Assembly: GCA_017545185.1 (NCBI GenBank)
Contig: JAFWQJ010000021.1
Coordinates: 1 to 48,520 of the forward strand
From: Oscillospiraceae bacterium
GTDB taxonomy: Bacteria; Bacillota; Clostridia; Oscillospirales; Ruminococcaceae
Direction: 5' to 3'
Length of the DNA stretch: 48,520 nucleotides
Positions 42,502-48,520 of this stretch are shown piece by piece (positions within the stretch are counted from its first letter, which is position 1; each line of letters starts with the position of its first letter). The notes below the pieces were generated by a model. The model made no database searches. It saw only the letters and a list, made by a program, of their open reading frames with translations, and had not been told where the DNA came from. The translations under genes were made by a program, and so were the position numbers.

Positions 42502-43269
42502 ATGGTTTTAGCGGTCGATATCGGCAATACAAATGTGGTCGTGGGCTGTTTTGAGGGGGACCGCATCCTCTTTACGGAGCGGCTCGCAACCGAACCTCTT
42601 TCCACGGAGCTGGAATATACGGTGCTGATCAAAACAGTGCTGGAGCTGAACGGTATGTCGGCATCCGGCTGCTGCGGCTGCATCATTTCGTCGGTCGTCC
42701 CGCCGGTAACACAGACCGTCCGTTCGGCAGTCCTGCGCATGACCGGCAGGGAACCGCTGATCGTCGGCGCGGGCGTCAAAACCGGACTGAAAATCCTGAT
42801 CGACAATCCTGCCGCGCTCGGCAGCGACCGTGTGGCGGATGCCGTTGCGGCGGCGCATTATTATCCGCGCCCGGTCATCATCGTGGACATGGGCACCGCT
42901 ACAACGATCTCCGTTGTGGATGCGGACTGCCGCTTTCTCGGCGGACTCATCATCCCCGGCGTGCGCGTCTCGCTGGATTCGCTGTCCAGCCGTGCGGCGC
43001 AGCTCCCGGCGATCAGTCTGGAGCCGGCCAAACATGTGATCGGCACGAACACCGTGGACTGCATGAAAAGCGGCATCATTTACAGCACCGCCTCGGCGGT
43101 TGACGGCGTGATCGAACGCGTCGAGGAGGAGCTCGGCGTCAGATGCACCGCCGTTGCAACCGGCGGTAATTCCGGAAAGATCATCCCGTTCTGCAGGCGG
43201 GAGATCATTCAGGACGATCAGCTTCTGCTCAAAGGGCTGATGCTGATCTATCAGAAGAATCGAAAATAA
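42502..43269 (+). CDS. coaX: Type III pantothenate kinase
   Basis: CoaX phosphorylates pantothenate, the first step to coenzyme A. The 255-residue protein has the ASKHA-fold phosphate motif DIGNTNVVVG (6-15), GSDRVADAVAA (about 107-117), VDMGTATTISVVD (about 128-140) and the GGLIIPGV motif. The length is normal. It is transcribed with the PanT-like gene. Type III kinases are not inhibited by coenzyme A, so uptake may be the control point. Confidence 0.96.
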   Translation: MVLAVDIGNTNVVVGCFEGDRILFTERLATEPLSTELEYTVLIKTVLELNGMSASGCCGCIISSVVPPVTQTVRSAVLRMTGREPLIVGAGVKTGLKILIDNPAALGSDRVADAVAAAHYYPRPVIIVDMGTATTISVVDADCRFLGGLIIPGVRVSLDSLSSRAAQLPAISLEPAKHVIGTNTVDCMKSGIIYSTASAVDGVIERVEEELGVRCTAVATGGNSGKIIPFCRREIIQDDQLLLKGLMLIYQKNRK

Positions 43270-43286
43270 CAATACAGTACAGCGTC

Positions 43287-43331
43287 CGCTGCATCCCTGA
43301 CTGCTCTGTCAGAGATGCGGCGGCGTTTTTG
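43287..43331 (+). terminator. Terminator of coaX
   Basis: CGCTGCATCCCTGAC and GTCAGAGATGCGGCG pair around a 6-base loop with two mismatches, followed by GCGTTTTTG. Confidence 0.75.
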
Positions 43332-43427
43332 TTGACAGGGCGGCGCCGGATGTACCTTGACAAGCCGGAGGAATGCTGCCGCATCATTCAGGATCATCCG
43401 GCAGCGGAATGATTCCCGCAGCTGAAT

Positions 43428-43464
43428 AAAGCCCCGAAGCGAGCCTTCACTGCTTCGGGGCTTT
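43428..43464. terminator. Bidirectional terminator
   Basis: AAAGCCCCGAAGC and GCTTCGGGGCTTT form a perfect 13-bp stem with an 11-base loop. T-runs exist on both strands. It closes the C1q-like gene on the minus strand. Confidence 0.85.
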
Positions 43465-43494
43465 GTGTTTTATGCGGGCATCCGCCCTTTCCGG

Positions 43495-44037
43495 TTATCC
43501 GATCTCTGTGACGGTCAGCGAAGCCGCGAACGCAGCCGGAGCCGTCCCCGCGACCGGAATGCCGATCGCCGCGCCGGAGGCATTGACCAGCACCCATGCG
43601 CTGCCCGCCGGAAGCGCCGCGGCCGCGGTTCCGCTCAGGAGCGCGCCGTTTTCCGCAGCCTCTGCCGGAACGCCCGAAAGCCCGAGCACGGTCTGCCCGT
43701 CCAGTGACTGCAGCACGATCACCGGCGCAGCACCGTCCGCAGATGCCGCCAGCACATGCCAGTCAAAGCGGTAAACACCCGCCTCACTGACCGAGACGGC
43801 ACGGTTGGCCGGGTCATAGCTCAGGCCGTTTCCGATCTGCCGGACAACGCCGTTCAGCGGAATCGCCGCACCGTTCGCGAGTGCCGTCTGCGCAGTGGAA
43901 AGCCGGATCTGGATCGCATCCGGCTCCGTGCGCGGGAGCGGCTGAACCGGACGCGGCGGGAACGGCTGCGTGATGCCGGGCGGGAATCCGCAGCAGCTCG
44001 CCCTGCCGAGGCTCGCATCAATCATCATATTCCTCAC
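43495..44037 (-). CDS. C1q/TNF-like (BclA-type) surface protein
   Basis: The 180-residue protein has no signal peptide. A Pro-rich piece (PPGITQPFPPRPVQPLPR, about 19-36) precedes a beta-sandwich of about 135 residues. Phrases such as AIPLNGVVRQIGNGLSYD and VSEAGVYRFDWHV match the C1q/TNF-like fold found at the end of collagen-like and exosporium proteins (BclA type). The start may be GTG at 44037 or the ATG three codons later. Neither has a strong ribosome binding site; GAGTGAGGA lies across them. The upstream region has CATACAATG at 44076-44084, with ACC about 16 bp upstream. This resembles a late sporulation (sigma-K) promoter, but weakly. It is a single-gene unit. A spore or surface role is an inference. 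Confidence 0.7.
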   Translation of the reverse strand: MRNMMIDASLGRASCCGFPPGITQPFPPRPVQPLPRTEPDAIQIRLSTAQTALANGAAIPLNGVVRQIGNGLSYDPANRAVSVSEAGVYRFDWHVLAASADGAAPVIVLQSLDGQTVLGLSGVPAEAAENGALLSGTAAAALPAGSAWVLVNASGAAIGIPVAGTAPAAFAASLTVTEIG

Positions 44038-44055
44038 TCATTTCTCTCTGGATTC

Positions 44056-44084
44056 CAGACGGAACGTCTGTGGTACATTGTATG
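44056..44084 (-). promoter_or_regulatory. Possible promoter and leader hairpin of the C1q-like gene
   Basis: On the minus strand CATACAATG (44076-44084) could be a -10 box, with GCACC 16 bp upstream in place of a normal -35. A perfect hairpin CAGACG-GAA-CGTCTG (44056-44070) starts 6 bp after TACAAT. The pattern fits a sigma-K-like promoter only loosely. Confidence 0.3.
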
Positions 44085-44222
44085 CATGAGCGGGGATGAA
44101 GGTGCGGCGGGGAAACAAAAGGACACGGATCGCAGCATCCGCTCCGCGCATCTCCCGGAAGCGGAACTGCGCATTTGTCTGACACATCACATGAAAATTC
44201 TGTGAAATGCGGCATTTTCAGC

Positions 44223-44251
44223 TTGTATTCAGCGAAATATTATAATATAAT
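44223..44251 (+). promoter_or_regulatory. Promoter of the two-component system
   Basis: TTGTAT (44223-44228), 17 bp and TATAAT (44246-44251). A second TATAAT overlaps at 44241-44246. Confidence 0.78.
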
Positions 44252-44318
44252 GATAACAGACACTGCCGGCTGCGGCAGATGTTCCCAAACAAAGAAAACA
44301 GAAATGGGGGGAAGTGCA

Positions 44319-44996
44319 TTGAAGATCCTGATTATTGAGGACGAAAAAGTGCTTGCGGATTCGCTGAAGCGGATGCTTGAATCCAAGGGCTTTGAAGCGG
44401 AAGCTGTTTACGACGGCGACAGCGGCGAGCAGTATGCAATGCTGAACATCTACGATCTCATCATTCTGGATATCATGCTGCCGAAGAAAAACGGTTATCA
44501 GGTCGCAAAGGCGATCCGCGCGCAGCATAATTCCGCGCCGATCCTGATGCTGACCGCAAGGTCGGATATCGAGGATAAGGTGCAGGGGCTGAATGCCGGT
44601 GCGGACTACTACCTCACCAAGCCGTTCGATGCGAGAGAGCTGTTCGCCTGCGTCAATGCGCTGCTCCGGCGGCAGGGCTCGCAGGTCAATGAGCTTGTTT
44701 TCGGGAATACCAGACTGGACATGGAATCCGCCTCGCTGATCTGCGGAGAGAACAGCGTGCGCCTTTCCGCAAGAGAATACGAGGTCATGCGGATGCTGAT
44801 GGTCTCCGGCACGAACCATACGTCCAAGGAGGCGCTGCTGACAAAGGTCTGGGGCTATGACTCCAACGCGGTCGAAAACCATGTGGAGGTCTATGTCGGA
44901 TTCCTGCGGAAAAAGCTGGTGAGCATCGGCTCCGATGTGCGCATTGAAGCAGTGCGGCGGCTCGGCTATCATCTGGAGTGTGAGACGCCATGCTGA
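44319..44996 (+). CDS. OmpR/PhoB-family response regulator
   Basis: The 225-residue regulator has a receiver domain with the phosphorylated D51 (LIILDIMLPKKNG), T79 (LMLTARS) and K101 (YLTKPFD). A winged-helix DNA-binding domain follows (about 125-222, with LSAREYEVMRMLM and ENHVEVYVGFLRKKL). I start it at TTG 44319, which has GGGGGGAAG 6 bases upstream and gives the usual LKILIIEDE opening. The ATG at 44304 has no ribosome binding site. It overlaps the histidine kinase gene by 7 bp. What it controls is not visible. Confidence 0.93.
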   Translation: MKILIIEDEKVLADSLKRMLESKGFEAEAVYDGDSGEQYAMLNIYDLIILDIMLPKKNGYQVAKAIRAQHNSAPILMLTARSDIEDKVQGLNAGADYYLTKPFDARELFACVNALLRRQGSQVNELVFGNTRLDMESASLICGENSVRLSAREYEVMRMLMVSGTNHTSKEALLTKVWGYDSNAVENHVEVYVGFLRKKLVSIGSDVRIEAVRRLGYHLECETPC

Positions 44997-46282
44997 AACG
45001 TCTGCGCATCAAATTCGTGTTCGTTATTATGGGAATCGTCACGCTGCTGTTCGCCGGGATCTTCGGGACCGTGATGCATCTGACGAGACAGAATTTAGAG
45101 CGGGAAAGCATCCGGATGATGCGGACGCTGACATTCCGCCCGCCCGACGACGCCCCCATCATGCGCCGGCCGGACAATCAGCCGGACAACAAACCGGATA
45201 ACAAACCGGACGGCAGACGCGGCAGTCAGCCGGAGAGCATACCGGAGGATATGCTGTTCGGGCAGCGCGGCGGGATCCGCCTGCCGTATTTTACCGTTGA
45301 GATCGGGGCGGACGGCACGCTCACACAGACCGGCGGCGAGGCGTTCGGCCTGACCGGCGCGGATGATCTGTCGGAGATCGTCCAAACGGCAGAGGCGAGC
45401 GCGGAACAGAGCGGCGTGGTGCCGGGCTATGATCTCCGGTTTATGAAATCGGAGGGCCGCGGTGAAAAAAGCATCGTATTTGCGGATATTTCCAGCGAAA
45501 AGGCGATGATCCGCAGTCTGATGCGCAGCTGCATCCTCATCGGCGGAATCGCGTATGCGGTGCTGTTCGTCATCAGTCTGCTGCTGGCAAAATGGGTCAC
45601 GAAGCCCGTGGAGCGCGCATGGAATGAGCAGAAGCAGTTTGTCGCGGATGCTTCTCATGAGCTGAAAACGCCGCTGACTGTCATCATGACGAATGCGGAG
45701 ATGCTCACCGACAAAAGCTATACGGAAACCGACAAGGAACAGTTCACGGACAACATTCTTTCGACGTCCAAGCGGATGCGCGGGCTGGTCGAAAGCCTGC
45801 TGGAGCTTGCCAGACTGGACAGCGGAAAAGCACAGCAGACGTTTTCCGATGTGGATCTCAGCCGGCTCATCAATGACAGCATTCTGCCGTTTGAGCCGCT
45901 CTTTTACGAGAACGGCACCGAGCTGGAAACGGATGTGGAAGCCGGCATCACGGTCACCGGAGACAGGGAGCGTCTGCGGCAGGTCGTCACGATCCTGCTG
46001 GACAATGCGCTCAAATACTGCGATGCGGCAGGCAAAGTCACCGTGCGGCTGAAGCGGCAGTCTGCGGGCTGTCTGCTGACGGTCTCGAATCCCGGCGCGC
46101 CGCTCTCAAAGGACGAGTGCCGGAATATTTTTCAGCGGTTTTACCGGGTCGATCCCTCCAGAAACGACGGCAAAAGCTACGGTCTCGGGCTGTCGATCGC
46201 GGAGAGCATCGTGAACGAGCACGGCGGGCGCATCTGGGCGGAAAGCGAAAACGGCTGCAATACCTTTTCGGTGGTGCTGTAA
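44990..46282 (+). CDS. Sensor histidine kinase
   Basis: The 430-residue membrane kinase has segments at about 8-31 and 174-198 that enclose a 140-residue outer domain. That domain opens with a Pro/Asp/Asn/Lys tandem (PDNQPDNKPDNKPDG) and continues with FTVEIGADGTLTQTGG. After a very short linker comes the H-box FVADASHELKTPLTVI with the phosphorylated H223. The ATPase domain follows with LLDNALKYCD, FQRFYRVD and YGLGLSIAESIVNEHGGRI. The usual HAMP domain seems shortened. It is translated in overlap with the response regulator and is its partner. The signal is unknown. Confidence 0.94.
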   Translation: MLKRLRIKFVFVIMGIVTLLFAGIFGTVMHLTRQNLERESIRMMRTLTFRPPDDAPIMRRPDNQPDNKPDNKPDGRRGSQPESIPEDMLFGQRGGIRLPYFTVEIGADGTLTQTGGEAFGLTGADDLSEIVQTAEASAEQSGVVPGYDLRFMKSEGRGEKSIVFADISSEKAMIRSLMRSCILIGGIAYAVLFVISLLLAKWVTKPVERAWNEQKQFVADASHELKTPLTVIMTNAEMLTDKSYTETDKEQFTDNILSTSKRMRGLVESLLELARLDSGKAQQTFSDVDLSRLINDSILPFEPLFYENGTELETDVEAGITVTGDRERLRQVVTILLDNALKYCDAAGKVTVRLKRQSAGCLLTVSNPGAPLSKDECRNIFQRFYRVDPSRNDGKSYGLGLSIAESIVNEHGGRIWAESENGCNTFSVVL

Positions 46283-46396
46283 AAAGGGATCGCTCCTTCG
46301 CGGAGCCCGCGCAGGCGATTCCCTCCGGGAACGGGAAGCAAAGCTCTCCCCGGCAGCAAAACGCATGCCGCTAAAGCGAAGGGTTGCTTCTCCCAT
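46283..46396 (-). repeat. Dispersed intergenic repeat, copy 4 (reverse)
   Basis: Read on the minus strand: ATGGGAGAAGCAACC, GCTTTAGCGGCATGCGTT, TGCCGGGGAGAGCTTTGC, CCGGAGGGAATCGCCTGC, GCGGGCTCCGCG. The order matches copies 1 and 2. It begins just after the kinase stop codon. Confidence 0.62.
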
Positions 46397-46419
46397 GCGA
46401 AAGCGCAATTGAAAAACTG

Positions 46420-46451
46420 AAAGGACGCTGATGCAGAAATCGGCGTCCTTT
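46420..46451. terminator. GGACGC-family hairpin between kinase and anti-sigma genes
   Basis: AAAGGACGCTGAT, loop GCAGAA, ATCGGCGTCCTTT: a 13-bp stem with one mismatch and a T-run on the plus strand. It lies between two oppositely oriented copies of the dispersed repeat. Confidence 0.85.
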
Positions 46452-46482
46452 TTCATGATTTTTGTTTCCGACGAGCATTATT

Positions 46483-46570
46483 ATTGGGAGAAGAAAAGCC
46501 AAAGAAGCCGCGCCAGCGGCGTGTCGTTCAGACTGTTGGGAGAGCTTCGCCAACCTCCTCCGGAGGAAAA
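46483..46570 (+). repeat. Dispersed intergenic repeat, copy 5, entering a gene end
   Basis: ATTGGGAGAAGAAAAGCC, GAAGCCGCGCCAGCGGCG, TCAGACTGTTGGGAGAGC, TTCGCCAACC, CTCCGGAGG. It resembles copies 1-4. It overlaps the last 14 or so codons of the anti-sigma gene on the other strand (46528-46570). Confidence 0.65.
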
Positions 46571-47358
46571 CGGCTGTCGGCCCTGCCGACCGGGATCTTC
46601 TCCCCGACGGCCAGCGTTGCCTTGCCGTCCGGGGATGCATCCGCTAAGGCAGCAAGGTCGGTCAGCTGATATCCAAAATTGCCGTCCCTGCAGCAGATCA
46701 TGACCGTGCTGCCCTCGTCAGCTACTCCGCAGAAGCTTCTTTGTGCCCAGCGGCTCTTGTGAAACATCGAAGAATCCAGCGCGAGCGGCGGCATCAGAAC
46801 CGAATAGAATGTGCAATGCGAGGTGCTTGCCCGGAACTGCTCCGGCGTATCCGAATCGTCCCGGATATTGCCGCTTTCACCGTCAGCCCGGACGGACAGA
46901 CAGTCACAGTGCACCGTGACGTGGACCTCCTCATACAGCCTTCCGGCATCCGGCTCCTGCATGGCCGCCGCGGCCTCCCCGTAGGTATCAAACCGTCTGA
47001 GCCGGTGGTGCAGACGCTCCGGATTGTAAACGACCCAGTTCGTTTTGACCTCCATGGTGATCTGATCGGAGCGCAGCTTCGTGCCCATAATGCAGAAACG
47101 GAAAAACAGGACGTAAAACAGCACCGAGAACGCCGCAGCGGCCAGTGCAAGGATCCGGCTGCGTGTTCTGACTGTTTTCAGCGGGCGGATATCCTCCGGC
47201 GCGGCGATCGCAGGCTGCTGCTGCGCCTGCATTTCCGCAAAGAGCGCGGCGCATTCTTCGCACTGTTCCAGATGCGCGCGGATCTCCGCAGCCGTTTCCT
47301 CACCGGTGAGCTGCTCCGCATAGAGCGGCAGCAGATCCTTTGCAATACAGCATTTCAC
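46528..47358 (-). CDS. Anti-sigma factor with zinc-finger (zf-HC2) domain
   Basis: The 276-residue membrane protein should hold the ECF sigma factor inactive. The N-terminal zinc-binding domain has Cys3/Cys4, H29, C33 and C36 (RAHLEQCEECAALF). A membrane segment (about 68-90, RILALAAAAFSVLFYVLFFRF) leads to an outer sensor domain of about 180 residues without a known motif. The start is GTG at 47358, overlapping the sigma stop as GTGA, with AAAGGAGA upstream. The C-terminal residues (SRFPPEEVGEALPTV) are encoded by DNA of the dispersed repeat family, so the natural end may once have been different. Confidence 0.87.
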   Translation of the reverse strand: MKCCIAKDLLPLYAEQLTGEETAAEIRAHLEQCEECAALFAEMQAQQQPAIAAPEDIRPLKTVRTRSRILALAAAAFSVLFYVLFFRFCIMGTKLRSDQITMEVKTNWVVYNPERLHHRLRRFDTYGEAAAAMQEPDAGRLYEEVHVTVHCDCLSVRADGESGNIRDDSDTPEQFRASTSHCTFYSVLMPPLALDSSMFHKSRWAQRSFCGVADEGSTVMICCRDGNFGYQLTDLAALADASPDGKATLAVGEKIPVGRADSRFPPEEVGEALPTV

Positions 47359-47840
47359 AGGTCATCGTCTCCTTTCAGCTTTTGTCTGGCGCGGTAATAG
47401 CTGACACGCGCCCAGTTTTCGGATTTCCCGAAGATCTCGCCGATCGTGCGGAACGAAAGCTCCGCGGCAGCCCGCAGCAGAATCAGCTCCTTGTCCTGCT
47501 CCGGCAGCGCATGGAGCTGCTGCAGCACCGCTACGGAGATCGCACGGCTTTCTGCGGATGCGTCCGGCGGGGGCGCGGGGTCGGGCTCGGCGGCGTTTTC
47601 CGCAGCGGACGGATGATATTTCCGGCGGCGCAGCTCTGCCTTCCAGAGATTCCGCGCAATGCCGCAAAGCCACGTAAATACGCTTGAATCGCCGCGGAAT
47701 TTCGGCAGCTGCCGGATCGCCTGATAAAAGGTCTCCTGCGTCAGCTCCTCGGCCGTTTCCGGCTCATTGCAGAGCGTCATCAGATACAGATACAGCTTTT
47801 TGCCGTATTCGCGGTAATACTGTTCGATGTCGGCAGCCAT
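47355..47840 (-). CDS. ECF-family RNA polymerase sigma factor
   Basis: The 161-residue sigma factor has region 2 (about 8-75, with ELTQETFYQAIRQLPKFRGD and VFTWLCGIARNLWKAELRRR). A Pro/Ala linker leads to region 4 (about 105-157, LPEQDKELILLRAAAELSFR then IGEIFGKSENWARVSYYRAR). The start is ATG 47840, preceded by GAGGTGAG. The frame can be opened further upstream without a ribosome binding site. The gene overlaps the anti-sigma gene by 4 bp. Possible self-control: TGTAACGAAC at about 47884-47893 on the minus strand resembles an ECF -35 box, but no clear -10 box follows. Confidence 0.93.
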   Translation of the reverse strand: MAADIEQYYREYGKKLYLYLMTLCNEPETAEELTQETFYQAIRQLPKFRGDSSVFTWLCGIARNLWKAELRRRKYHPSAAENAAEPDPAPPPDASAESRAISVAVLQQLHALPEQDKELILLRAAAELSFRTIGEIFGKSENWARVSYYRARQKLKGDDDL

Positions 47841-47936
47841 GCGCTCACCTCGCTTTCTGTATATTGGTTGCATGAAAAGCCCGTTCGTTACAATCATAGC
47901 ATAAAAGTCAAATAAACCGCGTCATATAGTAAAGAA

Positions 47937-47967
47937 CCATCTCCGCCGAAAAAGCCGGCGGGGATGG
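47937..47967. terminator. Hairpin between the sigma gene and the IS66 remnant
   Basis: CCATCTCCGCCG pairs with CGGCGGGGATGG around a loop containing AAAAA. On the minus strand TTCTTTACT follows. It may end transcription of the IS66 remnant. Confidence 0.5.
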
Positions 47968-47971
47968 CAGT

Positions 47972-48415
47972 TTATAGAACAAAAGGAAGAAGTATCGTCC
48001 CGGCAGGCTGCGAGAACAGGTCAGTCAGATATCGTTCAGCATCCAGTCCGTTCGCCTGTGCAGTTGCAGCGATGGAATACAGTGCCGCACTGCATTTCGC
48101 TCCGTTCGCTATATTGCTGAACAGCCAGTTCTTACGCCCGACTGCAAACGGCCGGATTGCATTCTCAGCGCGATTGTTGTCAATCGGTACATTGCCGTCT
48201 TCCAGAAATGTGTATAGATACGGCTTTTTATGCAGCGCATAGTTTACTGCTTTTGAGAGATTGCCTTTTCCGCTGACCGGTACCGTTTCAAGCCACGCAA
48301 AAAGCTCGTCCAGCAAAGGCTTGATCTTTGCGAGACGCTCTTGGTATCGTTCTTCTGCCGGCAAGTCTTTCAGCAGGCTCTCTTCACGGTAGATCCGCAA
48401 GCTGCGTAATGTCAT
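47972..48415 (-). pseudogene. IS66-family transposase, C-terminal remnant
   Basis: The 147 residues match the C-terminal end of IS66 transposases: LPAEERYQERLAKIKPLLDE, FAWLETVPVSGKGNLSKAVN, YALHKKPYLYTFLEDGNVPI, DNNRAENAIRPFAVGRKNWL and the tail SIAATAQANGLDAERYLTDL. The E of NRAEN is the last residue of the DDE triad. The first 300 or so residues, with both catalytic Asp residues, are absent. The frame upstream meets a stop about 50 bp before the ATG, and no transposase sequence is seen in the remaining 100 bp. It cannot be active alone. The window edge prevents a check for further pieces. Confidence 0.85.
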
Positions 48416-48520
48416 TAAGCTAACAATAATATGAAGAAAACAGGAGTATGTTCAAGAGACAGCGGCATACTCGTGTTCAATTTAGGATTAGAAAGGCACG
48501 ACAAACAGACAGACCAAAAG

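Noticed and set aside
43350-43415. A 20-codon frame starting MYLDKPEECC after coaX
   Set aside because: It lacks a ribosome binding site and is too short to judge. It could be a remnant, but nothing supports expression.
46106-46456. Frame beginning MKKDADFCISVL on the minus strand
   Set aside because: It starts in the hairpin, runs through the repeat and is antisense to the end of the histidine kinase gene.
47860-47930. Consensus sigma-A promoter for the ECF sigma gene (TTGACT and TATGAT on the minus strand)
   Set aside because: TTGACT and TATGAT are only 7 bp apart, so they cannot act together.

Overview
The window is a GC-rich stretch of a low-copy-repeat, Gram-positive-type (Firmicutes) chromosome. 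Type I dockerins on three secreted proteins, including a GH74 xyloglucanase, point to a cellulosome-forming Ruminococcus or close relative in the Oscillospiraceae. Firmicutes-type genes (ytfI/ytfJ, plsY, coaX with an ECF S component, glmS), AGGAGG-type ribosome binding sites and many TTGACA-N17-TATAAT promoters agree with this. The species cannot be named from the sequence. No rRNA, CRISPR array or prophage is visible. The only mobile-element trace is a 5'-truncated IS66 transposase at the right edge.

Layout. 1-670: AT-rich non-coding DNA beside tRNA-Arg(CCU). 671-9677 (minus): an envelope cluster with a GtrB-like glycosyltransferase, a polytopic membrane protein and two membrane-anchored leucine-rich-repeat (LRR) proteins, then glmS and a DUF1015 gene. 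9849-10271 (plus): a Nudix hydrolase. 10300-10924: a non-coding island of repeats. 10925-13165 (minus): ytfI-ytfJ-rluB. 13460-16132 (minus): the dockerin-bearing xyloglucanase, divergent from an HtrA protease and a TetR regulator (16434-18888, plus). 18955-23330 (minus): plsY coupled to a 1239-residue sensor/GGDEF/EAL/beta-helix protein, divergent from a degenerate CpsB/YwqE-like protein (23639-24361). 24467-33697 (minus): two giant paralogous LRR-dockerin proteins. 33991-37622 (minus): a secreted HExxH metallopeptidase and a sigma-like/PepSY membrane protein. 37828-41536 (minus): zinc ribbon protein, TPM protein and gltX. 41855-43269 (plus): a pantothenate uptake and phosphorylation pair. 43495-44037 (minus): a C1q/BclA-like protein. 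44319-46282 (plus): a two-component system. 46528-47840 (minus): ECF sigma factor and anti-sigma factor. 47972-48415: IS66 remnant.

How it fits together. The xyloglucanase and both LRR-dockerin proteins have near-identical dockerin cores, so they probably dock on the same scaffoldin. All three genes carry an inverted repeat 6-7 bp downstream of the -10 box, which would be a stem-loop at the very 5' end of the mRNA. Most convergent gene ends are closed by one recurring hairpin family (GGACGC-x-GAT, six-base loop, complementary arm), and a second dispersed intergenic repeat family lies near some of these hairpins.

The most unusual protein is the 1239-residue c-di-GMP-type protein. It has a LacI-like sugar sensor without a DNA-binding domain, a GGDEF domain that looks dead, an intact EAL domain, and a C-terminal domain of about seven 28-residue IG[S/T] repeats. 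No signal peptide or membrane segment is visible in it. The gene opposite it encodes a CpsB/YwqE fold that has lost most of its metal ligands.
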